A program made the position numbers and the translations under genes. The notes under the pieces were generated by a model. That model was not told where the DNA came from, did no database searches, and was given only the letters and a program-made list of their open reading frames with translations. This document shows positions 11,815 through 23,317 of a DNA stretch of 64,000 nucleotides, in pieces. The stretch lies in assembly GCF_958450345.1 (NCBI RefSeq), contig NC_088780.1, forward strand, positions 31,643,667-31,707,666, read 5' to 3'. The stretch's first letter is position 1; every line of letters begins with the position of its first letter. Source of the DNA: Calliphora vicina (taxonomy: Eukaryota > Arthropoda > Insecta > Diptera > Calliphoridae).

Positions 11815-13270
11815 TTAGCTGACCCGACAGACGTTGTCCTGTACAAATTGAAAAAATGCTTGTGTTCGATTTGCGGTTTCAAATGTCTTGCAACAACAGA
11901 ATACAAGTAAATCAATGTACATATTTTGAGTTTTTATATAAGTAATACAATTTTTTTCTGAAATATGAGTGATCACAGATCGAGCTCCTTTTCTTGATTA
12001 AACGCTTATTGGCCAAGTTATTAGCGAATTTAGATATTTTGAGTTTTTATATAAAAAATCGATTTTTGGTCAGAAATATGAGCCAAGTTATTAGCGAATT
12101 TTGATATTTTGAGTTTTTATATAAAAAATCGATTTTTGTTGAAAAATTTGAGTGATCACAGATCGAGCTCCTTTTCTAGATTAAACGCTTATTGGCCAAG
12201 TTATTACCGAATTTAGATATTTTGAGTTTCTATATAAAAAATCGAATTTTGTTCAGAAATATGAGTGATCACAGATCGAGCTCTTTCTCTTGATTAAACG
12301 GTTATTGGCCAAGTTATTAGCGAATTTAGATACTTCGAGTTGTTATATTAAAAAACGAATTTTGTTTAGAAATATGAGTGATCACAGATCGAGCTTCTTT
12401 TCTTGATTAAACTCTTAGTTATTAGCGAATTTAGATATTTTGAGTTTTTATATAAAAAATCGATTTTTGTTGAGAAATATGAGTGATTAGGATCGGGTTC
12501 CTTTTCTTGATTAAACACTTATTGGCCAAGTATTAGCGAATTTAGATATTTTGAGTTTTTATATAAAAAATCTATTTTTGTTAAAAAATATAAGCGATCA
12601 CAGATCGAGCTCTTTTCCTTGATTAAACGCCTATTTGCCAAGTTATTAGCGAATTTAAATATTTTGAGATATGAGTGATCACAAATCGAGCTTCTTTTCT
12701 TGATTAAACGCTTATTGGCCAAAATATTAGCGAAGATCGAGATCCTTTTTTCATTAAACGCTTATTGGCCCATTATTAATAATTTAAAATATTTTGAGTT
12801 TTTATATAAGTAATCGAATTTTGGTCTGAAATATGAGTGATCAAAGATCGATGTATTTTGCAAATGTATTTAATAAGTGGACGTAGACAATTTTAATTTC
12901 TGAAAAAAGTATTTCGGACTATTGCGAACATTAAAAAAAAAATTAGCCAAATCGGTCCAAGCGTCCTGCAATTTTGGATATATCGAAAAAAAATTGGGGT
13001 GGTAAATTTTTCTTTCAGTAAAAACTTAAATTGTATTACTATGTACATTGAAACAAAAAATTAGCCAAATCGGGGCAGCCGTTTTCCAATTTTGTATAAG
13101 TCGTAAAAAATGGACGTAAAAGTTGGCGTGGTCTTTTTTTCATTTCGTAAGACTTAGGTTCTTCTTGGACTATGACCAACATTTCACAAAAAAATTTGTG
13201 TAAATCGGTCCGGCCGGTTCTCAACTGATTTAATTACCAAAGAACGAAATTTGATTTTTATTTATATAGA
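11815..13270 (-). mobile_element. Non-autonomous Helitron with internal tandem array
   Basis: On the minus strand the element starts A/TCTATATAAATAAAAATC, the common 5' end of fly Helitrons. It ends GACAACGTCTGTCGGG...GCTAA/T: a GACA/TGTC hairpin shortly before a terminal CTAA (CTRR rule), with host A and T at the two sides as expected for insertion between A and T. No Rep/helicase coding is present, so it is non-autonomous. Most of its 1456 bases are a roughly 113-base tandem repeat. Confidence 0.7.
11961..12850. repeat. About 113-base tandem repeat inside the Helitron
   Basis: Units carry GATCACAGATCGAGCTCC, then CTTGATTAAACGCTTATTGG and GTTATTAGCGAATTTAGA. The GATCAC mark recurs at 11971, 12154, 12267, 12380, 12596 and 12677, with degenerate units between. 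Spacing is mostly 105-113 bases, with one shortened unit. Confidence 0.8.
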
Positions 13271-13733
13271 TTTTTACTGGCTCTAGTGGACGCTAGTTTT
13301 TCTTATCAAGTTATTAATTAACTGATGTCAATTAAGGAATGATTTTCTATTAATGTTTTGAAATATAATAAGGTTTTGACTTTGTTCAGTTTTATTTATA
13401 ATAATTTAAATAATTATGCATTTCATAAATAATTTATTTTATATTTATATTTTTTGTGTAAACTATTTTTAAGTAGAAATTTATAACCGGTAGCATTTTG
13501 GCCAGGCTAAGTTATTGAAAAAAAATTAAGCGGTGTCTATGGATTTTAAACTAAACTTTGAATTGCAGTGGATTTATTTTTGCACCCACAGTACAAGGAA
13601 ACAGCTGATCATAACAAATAAAAATACGCGCTATCAATCCACCCTGCATTACCGTAAAACAAAAATAATTGCGGCTACAATTTAATAAATATTACATATT
13701 TATGAGCTCTAAATTAAAATAGAATTTATCAAA
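13271..13733 (+). promoter_or_regulatory. Upstream region of ZAD gene copy 1
   Basis: From about 13565 the sequence matches the upstream region of copy 2 near 18165: TTTTTGCACCCACAGT followed by a GAAACAG block, then GCGGCTACAA versus ACGGCTACAA. The tandem duplication therefore included the promoter or 5' UTR. No TATA box assigned. Confidence 0.5.
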
Positions 13734-16075
13734 ATGAATGAAAATTCAGTACAAAAGTGTAGGACATGTCTTAAGAACAGTACAAAAACTTTTCCTCTAA
13801 CCAAACATGCCAGAGGATGTAGTCCAAAGAGGAGCTACGCTCAACTGCTAAAGGAATATGCCAAAATTGAGGTACATACATAGATTCTTTGAATGCATAC
13901 AAATTGGTTTAATAAATAATTATATTATTTAGTGCAACCCAGATTATGAGCGTCTCATGCCTAAATATTTATGTTTTTTATGCTGTCGTGAGTTGAGAAA
14001 TACTTACGCCTTCATTCGTCAGGCCCAGTATTGCAATATTAAACTTGTAAATGTTATTTCTAAGCAATTGGATTGTCTGCAAGAAAAAACAATTGATTTG
14101 CCACAAAATGAATTGGAAGTATCGATTGATATCAAAATGGAAAAGGATACTGATGATAGCAATGCAATGGACATCAAATCTAGGGATGCTTTGACAGATG
14201 AATTCAGCATTAATAGAACGAGTGTACAATCGAAATCAGAAGTGTTGGAAGAATTAACAGACAATGAGGAGCAATTTCAAAATGAAGATAATGAGGACAT
14301 TGATGAAATTGATAAGTAAGATTATGGACTATTTGTATCATGAGTGATAAGGGTATATTCAAGTTAGTCATTCCGATTGTAAATTCTACATTTTATTTGT
14401 GATAATCCTGGTTTCGTTGCTATTCAAATTCGAGAAAATCGGACCACAAATGGCAACGATATATGTTAATTTAATATAAGTTTTCTATGTAAATAAGTTC
14501 TTAGATATTATTTATATTTTCCCCAGTGAACAAAATGATTCAAATGATTTACCGCCAGAATGTTCTACGACGATCGATCATACTATTGCCTCACATTTAA
14601 ATGATAATGCTGAAGAGGAGCCTTCGGAATCCAAAATTGACACAGCCTGTCCCATATGCGGTAAAATTATGACCAGACGTGATAATTTACTAAAGCACAT
14701 GCGTACACAACATGATATAGAAGCGCCTAGTTCATATTTAGACAAACGAAAACCTGAAACAAAAGAAGTGTTTGCCTGTAAAATATGTCCTGGTAAATAT
14801 ACAAATAAATACACGTATTTATATCATATAAAAAATAAACATGGTGTGGATGAAAGAAAAGTAAAACAAAAACCAAAGGATAAAATTATTAAATGTCGTT
14901 CATGCGATTATACAGCTAGAACTTATGCGGCATTAAACTATCACAATCGTTCCAAGCATGGCTCCGAAAAAGACAAATTCAAATGCAAATTTTGTGCGTA
15001 CATGTGTCTGAAGAAATTTGATCTATTAACACATGTGAAAAATTCACATAAAGAACTGATAAAAACACTTAAAGCTGAGGCGGTAAATAAAGCGGATGAA
15101 GGGTAAAAAAAATGGTTGTAGTGGTTTTATAAAAAAAATACTTTAAAATCATTTTTAAATTTCAGGGATGCTTCCAAGGACACAGCAACTACTAATACAA
15201 ACTTAACTACTTCATCTAAATATGTAACACCGCAAGATATTGATAATTGCCTAAACGAAACAGAATACTCTTCCAGTGATGACAGCATTCCTTTGGCACA
15301 AAAAATCACTAAATCTCATACAAAGCCCTCAAATAAGGAACAATTCAGTGATGAAGAGTTTATAAGGGATATTCTGAATATTAAAAAAAGAAAGACTAAA
15401 TCATCAGCGGCCAAATCATTAGCCAGACGATGCGATGAATGTGGTAATATTTACAAAAACTACAAAGCTCTTTATGCTCATCAGCGTCATGTACATATCA
15501 GCGAAGATAAGTACAGTTTATGTCCACATTGTGGTAAGAAATACAAACGTAAAACCGATCTTAGGATACACATTGAAAAGTCACATATTCCCAAAAATAC
15601 AAATGAAACTGCAAAACAACCAGCTAAAGTTAGAGAGAAACGTTTTATGTGTACAGAATGCTCGTATGTTTGCACCACAATAACCATCTTGAATATTCAC
15701 AGAAATCGTCATCATACTGGCGAAAAACCCTATAAATGTGATATTTGCTTTAAATCGTTTATTGTGCCGTACGATTTGAAAATTCATCGTTATTTACATA
15801 CCGGCGAAAGGCCATACAAATGTCCGATTTGTTCGAAGGGTTTTCGCGACAATTCCCATATGATTAAACACAAACGTATACATAGCAGTGAACGGCCGTA
15901 CAAGTGTAAAGATTGCGGTAAAAGTTTTACACAGTCGTATAATTTATCGGTGCACCGACGAACGCATCTGAAGGAGAAAAAACTGAATTGTGCGATTTGT
16001 GGTAAAGTATTTGAAAATAGATCGTTATTAAATATACATCGTATTAATGAAAATCATCATGATGAAGTTGTATAA
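13734..16075 (+). CDS. ZAD-C2H2 zinc-finger protein, tandem copy 1
   Basis: Exons 13734-13871, 13933-14315, 14527-15102 and 15166-16075 sum to 2007 bases, 668 aa. The ATG opens MNENSVQKCRTC. CRTC in exon 1 and CFLC in exon 2 form the ZAD zinc site, split by a phase-0 intron. An acidic linker follows. Exon 3 encodes four fingers, starting CPICGKIMTRRDNLLKHM. Exon 4 encodes seven more, including canonical TGEKPYKC and TGERPYKC linkers. The set of about eleven fingers predicts sequence-specific DNA binding in the nucleus; the target is unknown. A close paralogue follows at 18335-22996. The 3' flank has AATATA at 16126 where the paralogue has AATAAA. No orthologue name can be justified. Confidence 0.9.
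14345..14480 (+). repeat. mini-me-like relic in intron 2 of ZAD copy 1
   Basis: AAGGGTATAT, TAGTCATTCCGATTGTAA and GAGAAAATCGGACCACAAAT match parts of the mini-me-like repeats elsewhere in the window. A matching relic sits at the same place in intron 2 of copy 2, which suggests insertion before the duplication. Confidence 0.5.
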
Positions 16076-16509
16076 ATGTAAAAAGAGTGATTTATTATTT
16101 ATGTTCTCAGCATTTTATATTAAGAAATATACACAATACATAATATGAAGTTGTATTAATATCAGATACCGAAAATAACGGATCCACTTTCAATTCAGCC
16201 TTAACCATTTAAAAATCGCTTTTGTATTATATCACTGAGAGAGTGATTTATTTATAATTTATTTTATTTTTTTGTAAAGGTCAGGTTATACCTTAATTTG
16301 CGAAGATGATCAATAAATTACTTAAATTGTTTTGATGAAAATCAAGGCTTAAGTATTAATAAATCATGGAATGTAAAATTTTCAATTTCACAAAATAAAT
16401 TTTGCATGAAATATCTAAAAAATATTTCAAGAAATCCAAAATTCGCAAATTTTCCAAAGAATTATAAATTAAAAAATTTTCTAAAAATTATTTTTTCAAA
16501 CATCATCTA
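16076..16509. other. 3' flank of ZAD copy 1
   Basis: The first 165 or so bases are duplicated after copy 2 (AAAAAGAGTGATTTATTATT, GTTGTATTAATATCAGA). The rest is AT-rich without a gene. Confidence 0.5.
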
Positions 16510-16838
16510 TCTTCTATATATATAAAAATGAATTGGTCCATGTATGTAATGTCATCACGTGAGAAAGGCTGGAGCGATTTGGCTGATTTTTTTATTCGAT
16601 TCGAAATTTTCAGGAGATGGTTTGTAAAGAAAAAAAATTCCGGGTAAAACTCGGAAATTCTTTTTTTTTGAGAGTCCAGTCAACTGTAATAAAAAAGCTC
16701 CCTAAAGTATGCAGTACAAATTTAGATATTTTATTTGCAAATAAATAAGAACAGGCTGGTGTGCGTGGGTTGGAGAAACTTGAATAACTAAACTAACATT
16801 AGTAAATGCTACCGGGAGAAGCCGGGGCGATCAACTAG
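16510..16838 (+). mobile_element. Short non-autonomous Helitron
   Basis: Starts A/TCTTCTATATATATAAAA and ends with a GC-rich GGAGAAGCCGGGGCG hairpin region then GATCAACTAG/T, fitting the Helitron A/TC...CTRR/T ends. It is non-coding, 329 bases. A second copy with the same body and 3' end lies at 24876-26211. Confidence 0.65.
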
Positions 16839-16852
16839 TATATAATATATTA

Positions 16853-17006
16853 GGCTGGGTCGATTTGTATGGACGATCAAAAAGTAAAAAATCTTATAAC
16901 AGAAACGCAATCTACGGAAAATTCTAAGAACGTTTCCTCAAGAAACCATAGGTCTAAAATCAAATCGTATCATGCGCATTTCGTTATCCAATGAAGATTT
17001 TCTGAT
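16853..17006 (+). mobile_element. Partial MITE of the GGGTCGATTT terminal-repeat family
   Basis: Begins TTAGGCTGGGTCGATTTG and shares CGATCAAAAAG, GGAAAATTCTAAGAA and AACCATAGGTC(T) with copies at 33755-33860 and 57686-57845. The right end is missing and it abuts a mini-me-like repeat. Confidence 0.45.
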
Positions 17007-17010
17007 TTTT

Positions 17011-17600
17011 TATTATCCCTTCGTGAGAAGGTTATATATAAGTTTGTCATTCCGTTTGTAATTTCCACAATATAATTTTCCGACCCTATAAAGTATATAT
17101 ATTCTGGATCCTTATAGATAGCGGAGTCGATTAAGCCATGTCCGTCTGTCTGTCCGTTGAAATCAATTATCTGAAGACCCCAGATATCTTCGGGATCCAA
17201 ATCTTCAATAATTCTGTCAGACATGCTTTCGAGAAGTTCCCTCTTTAAAATCAGCAAAATCGGTCCACGAATGGCTGAGATATTAGGAAAAAACCAGGAC
17301 AACCTCGATTTTTTACCTATTTTTTACCTATATCTGGATTACAAAGGCATTAATATAGACAATATGGACCTTTGCAACGACATATATAAGACTATAGTAA
17401 GTTGGACCTACAATGGCTCAAAAAATTTTTTAAAATTAAAAAAAATTTTAATTTAAAATGACAATTAAATTAAAAGAAACATTTTTTCAAAAAAATTAAA
17501 AAAACAACTTTGGAAAAAAATATAAATTTTCTTTTTTAAAGTATAATTTGGTGAAGGGTATATAAGATACGGCACAGCCCTTATTTGGTCTTACTTGTTT
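17011..17600 (+). repeat. mini-me-like repeat
   Basis: Order of parts: CCCTTCGTGAGAAGG hairpin, TATA run, core TTCTGGATCCTTATAGATAG, then GTCCGTCTGTCTGTCC. This matches the mini-me layout of (TA)n, conserved core and (GTCY)n. A long A-rich stretch follows, then GGGTATATAAGAT.CGGCACAG and TTACTTGTT. Six related copies occur in the window. Confidence 0.6.
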
Positions 17601-18334
17601 TTTGTTATAGTTTATTTATGTATTAAAAATCAAATAAAATGTTTAGTTACTATTAAATTAGAGTTTTTTTTACTAAGAAATGAGAATTTTAAACTCTTTT
17701 AATCAATAAAACAAGAAACCATGTACATATTTGCTACAAGATATGGTAAAAGTTGAAACGAGTCAAAAGTTCGAAAAGTCGAAGTTATAAAAATAGAAAA
17801 AAGTCGAAAAGTCGACTTTTTGTTTCAACTATAGAACCCTACGCCAATGCATTACACGATAAGGCTAGCTGCGACGATGCTTTGAACCAAATAACGATTC
17901 AAACGTATCCATAGAGTCGTCTGTATGTTGAAATCAACTTTCCCAAGTCCACAAATAACACATGATTGATACATCAATATATTTGCTATAGTCCAACTTA
18001 GGTTTGCTATTTAAAATCGAGAAAATCGGCCCACAAATGTGTGAGATTATATTAAAAGTCTTACGAAAGTCTTTACATTTGCCAAAGTTTTTAAGTAATT
18101 TTTTTAATTTCAAGTGTTTTTTTTTCTTTTTTCATCCGCTTAAAAGTTTTGTAGTTCACACAATTCTTTTTGCACCCACAGTGCAATGAAACAGATTTTC
18201 TCAGCAATTAAAAATTGTGTTATCAATTTATAGTGGATTACTATCAAAATAAAAACTACGGCTACAAACTGTTCTTGTAATATTTAATAATAAACCATTA
18301 ATGATCAGTAAATAAAGAAATATATTAAAAAAAA
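17601..18334 (+). promoter_or_regulatory. Spacer and upstream region of ZAD copy 2
   Basis: 17865-18060 contains a weak mini-me-like relic (AGTCGTCTGTATGTTGAA, AAAATCGGCCCACAAATG). From about 18165 the sequence repeats the upstream region of copy 1 (TTTTTGCACCCACAGTGCAA), marking the left edge of the duplicated block. Confidence 0.45.
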
Positions 18335-21300
18335 ATGAATGAAAAATCAGTGCAGAAATGTAGAACATGTCTTAAGATCAGTGAAAAAATGTTTCCTATA
18401 AACAAACATGCAAGAGGCTGCAGACCCAAGAGGACCTATGGTCAACTACTAAAGGAATATGCCAAATTAGATGTAAGAACATAGATTAATGAATGGGAAT
18501 ACTACTATATAACAATTTTATTTACTATTTAGTTCATATCAGATTATGAGCATCTCATGCCACAATATTTATGTGCTTTGTGCTGTCGTGAGTTGAGGTC
18601 CACTAATGCATTTGTTCGACAAGCGAAGAATTCCTATAATGAACTTCTAAATCTTATTTCTAAACAATTGGTTTGTCTGCAAGAAAAAACTATTGATTTG
18701 TCACCAAATGTAAACGAATTGGAAAAATCCCTTGATATCAAAATGGAAAATGATATTGATGAATACCAGGCGATAGAACGAAAAGGCCAAGATAATACAA
18801 CAAATGAACTCAAAATTGTAATAACGAGTACTATGTTGAAGTTGGAAGTATTGGAGGAATCAACAGATATTGGCAAACCTATTAAAAAGGATGAAATTAT
18901 TGAAGAAATGGATATTATTGATAAGTATGATTATGGAATTTTAGAAAGATAGTTTTGCATTTTGAAATTCGGAAAAATCGGCCCACAAAGTGGCTGAGAA
19001 CTAAGAAAAAAACCGCGACTACATAGGTATATCTGGATTAATAAATCATTAACATAGACAATATGGATATCTAATGATAGATATTTTTAGCAAGGATATA
19101 ACGCCATAGAAATTCGGTCTGACAATGAGTCAAATTTGGGGGAAAAAATTTATTCACCAATTTGTTTTTTTCAACAAAATTTTGTTTAATCCTTTTCTTA
19201 AAGTGATGTGATGAGTACTTTTAAGTTATATGTGAAATCGTATAGGATTTCATTTGAATATAAGTTTTTATTAAGGTATTTTAACTATGTAATATAATGT
19301 TACGTTTTTACCTTTTAAAACGGTGGTTTATTTCCATTAAATAAACCGGATTGCCTTAATTGCAAATAAAATCGGTTATTAACCCGGCAATTCCCATACC
19401 CTCGCAAAAGGGAGAAACAATTTATTTTTATTCTAAATAGTAAATATACGCTTAGTTTACGCTATAAAAAAAATTTAAAATAAAAAAAATATTGGCAGTT
19501 GTGCTTTTATAGCACTGGGCATAATTTATTAAATACTTCGAATTTTATCTTCCTGTTCCATCAATGTTATGCCCATGTAAATAATTTAGCTAAGACGGAC
19601 CAGTAATGAAATTATCAAAGTACTAGATCTTGAGTGAAGCTCTAAAAAATTGCGACACCTAAGATATACTCTGACTACAACTTCAAGCATGGACCACTTG
19701 CTCCTTGATATAATACGCAGTTTAATAAATATCCTTGTGCCGTAGCTGTAGACCAAATTTTATACCCAAATCGTAATGGTTTCCCATGAATATGTTGCTT
19801 TGTGATATGTCTCCCATAATATGGAACAGTAGTATCATCAATTGAAATAAAACAAATTACTCATATCTGCAATGAGGCATATTAAATCTTTGTTGTACAA
19901 TAACTCAAAGCAATCAGTGACACTGATATCTTCAGGAAATGTGCCTGGAATATCTTGATCGCTGTCCTTTTACCACATGAAGAAAAAACTGAAGTATTTT
20001 TTGACCACTTCTTTACCGTAAGTTCTTTCTTTTTCTTCTTCGGGGCATGTTCCTGGTCTGCAATGTGTTCTGATACTTGTGGCGCATCTTGATCCACTTC
20101 TTCATTTGCTCTGTTGGGTCTGGGTTGCACTTCAACCTCTGAGGCCAACATTCGGCTAGGAAGGCACACCGGTATGTTAAAATCAAAAACCATGCTTAAA
20201 GATTTTTAAAAATTCCCTAGTTAATAAAATTCTAGTGTTGCAAAAATAAAATCAACAGGGTATTGTCTGTATATAAGTAATATTAATATTTATCAGTGAT
20301 GTCTGTTTCCATATTTAAAACTACCGTTAATCTTTGTCACCTGTAGGTGACACTGGGAAATGCCGGGTTAACAACTGTTTATTTGAATTTAATAACAATA
20401 ACTTGAATTCAATCTGTTAGGTTAGGTTAGGAAGGGGTGTACACTATGTGCACTTCCACTCGGAGACCTTGAGGTCCATTGTGATTCCCTTCAAATAGTT
20501 TGAAAAAGAGGATAGCCTTAGAGTAATAGAAGAGACCAAAGTACAGCCTGTTGAAAAGAGAAAGAAAGAAATATAGATCTTTTCACGGATTTGGAATCGC
20601 TGTAGAACGTCCACCCTATTCCCTTAATGAAACCTAGTATGTTGCTTAATTTGCAGCCAGCAACACTACCAAGTTCGTCCAGAAATCTATTTCCTAGCCA
20701 TCTAAGTATGTGACCCTGTAACCTAGGACAGTTGCACATAATGTGCTCTACTGTCTCTAGCTCCTCTGCATCCCCACACACTCTACGGAAGTCCTGTGTG
20801 CCATTATCCCATTTGCCCTTAAAGGCTCCAATTGAGCAATGGCCTGTTATCACTCCTACTAGAATCCTGAGATTATACAACTCTATCAGTGTTCCAGTCG
20901 CGTTTGCATTCAGTTTTGGCCATAAGGCCCTGGACACTGCCCCAGGATTGTTTTGTATAGTCAATTCAATCTGTTAATACACACACTTGTATTATTATTT
21001 CTTAAATTAAACACAATACGAAGGTTAACTGTAACGAAGCTTCCTATCAACTCAATCACCAGCAACTCGCCGTTACTATTTATATACACCGCGACATCTT
21101 CTAGTAAATTCGAGAATTATCTATTACAATGATTAATTGGAACTTTTAAAGCTGCTTCACAGTAAATATTGTCATACTTATAAACAAAAACGGACTGTTA
21201 TCAACATTGTTTATAAGTAGAAGTTTCTAGGGATATAAATTTAAATAAACAAGCAGCCGTTACAGACCGTTGAATTTCAATTTATAATGCAATTTCGTAA

Positions 21301-22996
21301 CTATAAGTTATTTTGGTTTAAATAAACCAAAAATAAAGATCGGGAAAAATCAAAAATAAGAGTTTAAATTATTTTTTTCATTTCATTTATTTCTGTAATA
21401 TTAGACTTAGCTAGAACCTCTTTAAGTTTCATAAGGACAAAAAAACTCAAAAGCAAAATGATTTATTTTTTTCCCAGTGAACAAAATTATTTAAATGATT
21501 TACCGCCAGAATATTCTACGACTTTCGATAAAACTATTGCCTCACATTTAGATGATACTGCTGAGAAGCCTTCAGAATATCAAATTGATACAGCCTGTCC
21601 CATATGCGGTAAAATTATGAGCAGACGTGATAATTTATTAAAACACATGCGTTCACAACATGACATAGAAGCGCCCAGTACATATTTAGACAAACATAAA
21701 CTTGATTCAAAAGAAGTGTTTACCTGTAAATTATGCCCTGATAAATACATCAATAGAGACATGTATTTATATCATATAAAAAATAAACATGGTGTAGTTA
21801 AACTAAAGGAAAAACAAAAACCTAAGGATAAAATTTTAAAATGTCGTTCATGCGATTATACAGCTGGAAATTATGCGTCATTAAACTATCACAATCGTTC
21901 CAAGCATGGCTCCGAAAAAGACAAATTCAAATGCAAATTTTGTGCGTACATGTATATGCAGAAATATGACCTATTAACACATGTGAAAAATTCCCATAAA
22001 GAACTGATAAAAACACTTAAAGCTGAGGCGGCAAATAAAACGGATAAAGGGTAAAAAATGGTTTTAGTGGTTTTATAAAAAAATACTTTAAAATCATTTA
22101 TAAATTTCAGGGATGCTTCCAAGGACACAGCAACTACTAATACACACTTAAAGACTTCTTGCCTAAACAAAACAGAATACTCTAACAGTGATGACAGCAT
22201 TTCTATGGCACAAAAAATCACTAAATCTCATACAAAACCTTTAATAAAGACTGAAGTGGATAAGGAACAATTTAGTGATGAAGAGTTTATAAGGGATATT
22301 CTAAATATTAAAAAAAGAAAGACTAAATCATCATCATCATTAGCCAGACGATGTGAAGAATGTGGTAATATTTACAAAAACTACAAAACACTTTATGCTC
22401 ATCAACGTCATGTACATATCAGCGAAGATAAGTACAGTTTATGTCCACATTGTGGTAAAAAATACAAACGAAAAACCGATCTTAGGATACACATTGAAAA
22501 GTCACATATTCCCAAAACTTCAACAGAAACTGCAAAACAACCAGCTAAAGTTAAAGAGAAACGTTTCATGTGTACAGAATGCTCGTACGTTTGCGAAACA
22601 ATAACCATCTTGAATGTTCACAGAAATCGTCATCATACTGGCGAAAAACCCTATAAATGTGATATTTGCTTTAAATCATTTATTGTGCCGTACGACTTGA
22701 AAATTCATCGTTATTTACATACCGGCGAAAGGCCATACAAATGTCCGATTTGTTCGAAGGGTTTTCGCGACAATTCCCATATGATTAAACACAAACGTAT
22801 ACATAGCAGTGAACGGCCGTACAAGTGTAAAGATTGCGGTAAAAGTTTTACACAGTCGTATAATTTATCGGTGCACCGACGAACGCATCTGAAGGAGAAA
22901 AAACTGAATTGTGCGATTTGTGGTAAAGTATTTGAAAATAGATCGTTATTAAATATACATCGTATTAATGAAAATCATCATGATGAAGTTGTATGA
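18335..22996 (+). CDS. ZAD-C2H2 zinc-finger protein, tandem copy 2
   Basis: Exons 18335-18472, 18533-18924, 21478-22050 and 22111-22996 sum to 1989 bases, 662 aa. All three introns sit at the same positions and phases as in copy 1. ZAD cysteines CRTC and CALC are kept. Four fingers in exon 3 and seven in exon 4 are intact. Exon 1 protein is about 76% identical to copy 1 (35 of 46), while the last 298 coding bases are identical. The intron 2 donor is GTATGA, weaker than GTAAGA in copy 1, and intron 2 is 2.55 kb instead of 0.2 kb because of a piggyBac relic and a LINE fragment. If the donor is skipped, the frame reads on to a stop near 18950 and gives a ZAD-only product. The stop is TGA, and AATAAA lies at 23044. 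Likely functional, but transcript support is needed. Confidence 0.85.
18955..19180 (+). repeat. mini-me-like relic in intron 2 of ZAD copy 2
   Basis: AAAAATCGGCCCACAAAGTG, then ATATCTGGATTA and GACAATATGGATATCTAATG match internal parts of the mini-me-like repeats. It lies at the same intron position as the relic in copy 1. Confidence 0.55.
19383..20367 (-). mobile_element. Internally deleted piggyBac-like element with decayed transposase
   Basis: The ends are TTAA/CCCGGCAATTCCCA at left and TGGGAAATGCCGGG/TTAA at right, imperfect inverted repeats directly inside a TTAA duplication. That is the piggyBac signature. The minus strand carries a transposase fragment from about 20193 to 19680: MVFDFNIP at the start, PEDISVTDCFELLYNK after a frameshift, then TVPYYGRHITKQHIHGKP with GYKIW, the conserved piggyBac core. 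The catalytic-region motif reads IDDTTVPY. At 985 bases with frameshifts it cannot be autonomous. It sits in intron 2 of ZAD copy 2. Confidence 0.85.
20420..20962 (-). mobile_element. 5'-truncated LINE (non-LTR retrotransposon) with 14-base target duplication
   Basis: Flanked by perfect 14-base direct repeats AATTCAATCTGTTA (20406-20419 and 20963-20976). Between them the minus strand encodes the C-terminal part of a non-LTR polyprotein (to a stop at 20518) with GHCSIGAFKGKW, RRVCGDAEELETVEHIMC and the CPRL...RWLG pattern. About 100 bases of 3' UTR follow, ending in CCTAACCTAACC. The 5' truncation, 3' simple-repeat tail and target duplication are classic target-primed reverse transcription. 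Confidence 0.85.
20977..21477 (+). other. Remainder of intron 2, ZAD copy 2
   Basis: AT-rich intron sequence after the LINE, ending in TTTTTTCCCAG at 21477. I see no gene or clear transposon here. Confidence 0.5.
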
Positions 22997-23309
22997 ATGT
23001 AAAAAGAGTGATTTATTATTTATGTTCTCATTATTTTATAAGAAATAAACACAATACATAATATAATCAAGTTGTATTAATATCAGAGATTGAAAATAAA
23101 GGGTCCATTTTAAATTTCAATGGTAAATTTATAGCCTTAACCATTTAAAAATCCTATTTGTATTGTATCACTGAGATAGTGATTTATAAGACAACTTTTT
23201 AGGTTAGTGCTTGAGAGAAACAGGAATGAAAAAACACATAACTAGTTATTTTAACATGTAGGGGTGCTAAGTTAAAAAGGCATCTCATAGACAGTCAAAT
23301 AACCGATTA
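22997..23309. other. 3' flank of ZAD copy 2
   Basis: Duplicated with the region after copy 1 to about 23190; contains the AATAAA at 23044. Beyond that no feature is seen. Confidence 0.5.
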
Positions 23310-23317
23310 CTTGTAAA

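Noticed and set aside
16970..17302. A minus-strand open frame (MSWFFP..SDRIIEDLDPEDIWG) repeated in several mini-me-like copies (also 33062-33352, 48001-48237, 57843-58094)
   Set aside because: It follows the repeat sequence itself. Differences between copies include many amino-acid changes and truncations, and there is no known domain. It looks like an incidental open stretch of a shared repeat.
19670..20193. Domesticated piggyBac-derived host gene
   Set aside because: Coding pieces lie in different frames, the core is incomplete and intact-looking TTAA ends are still present, so a decayed transposon is the simpler reading.
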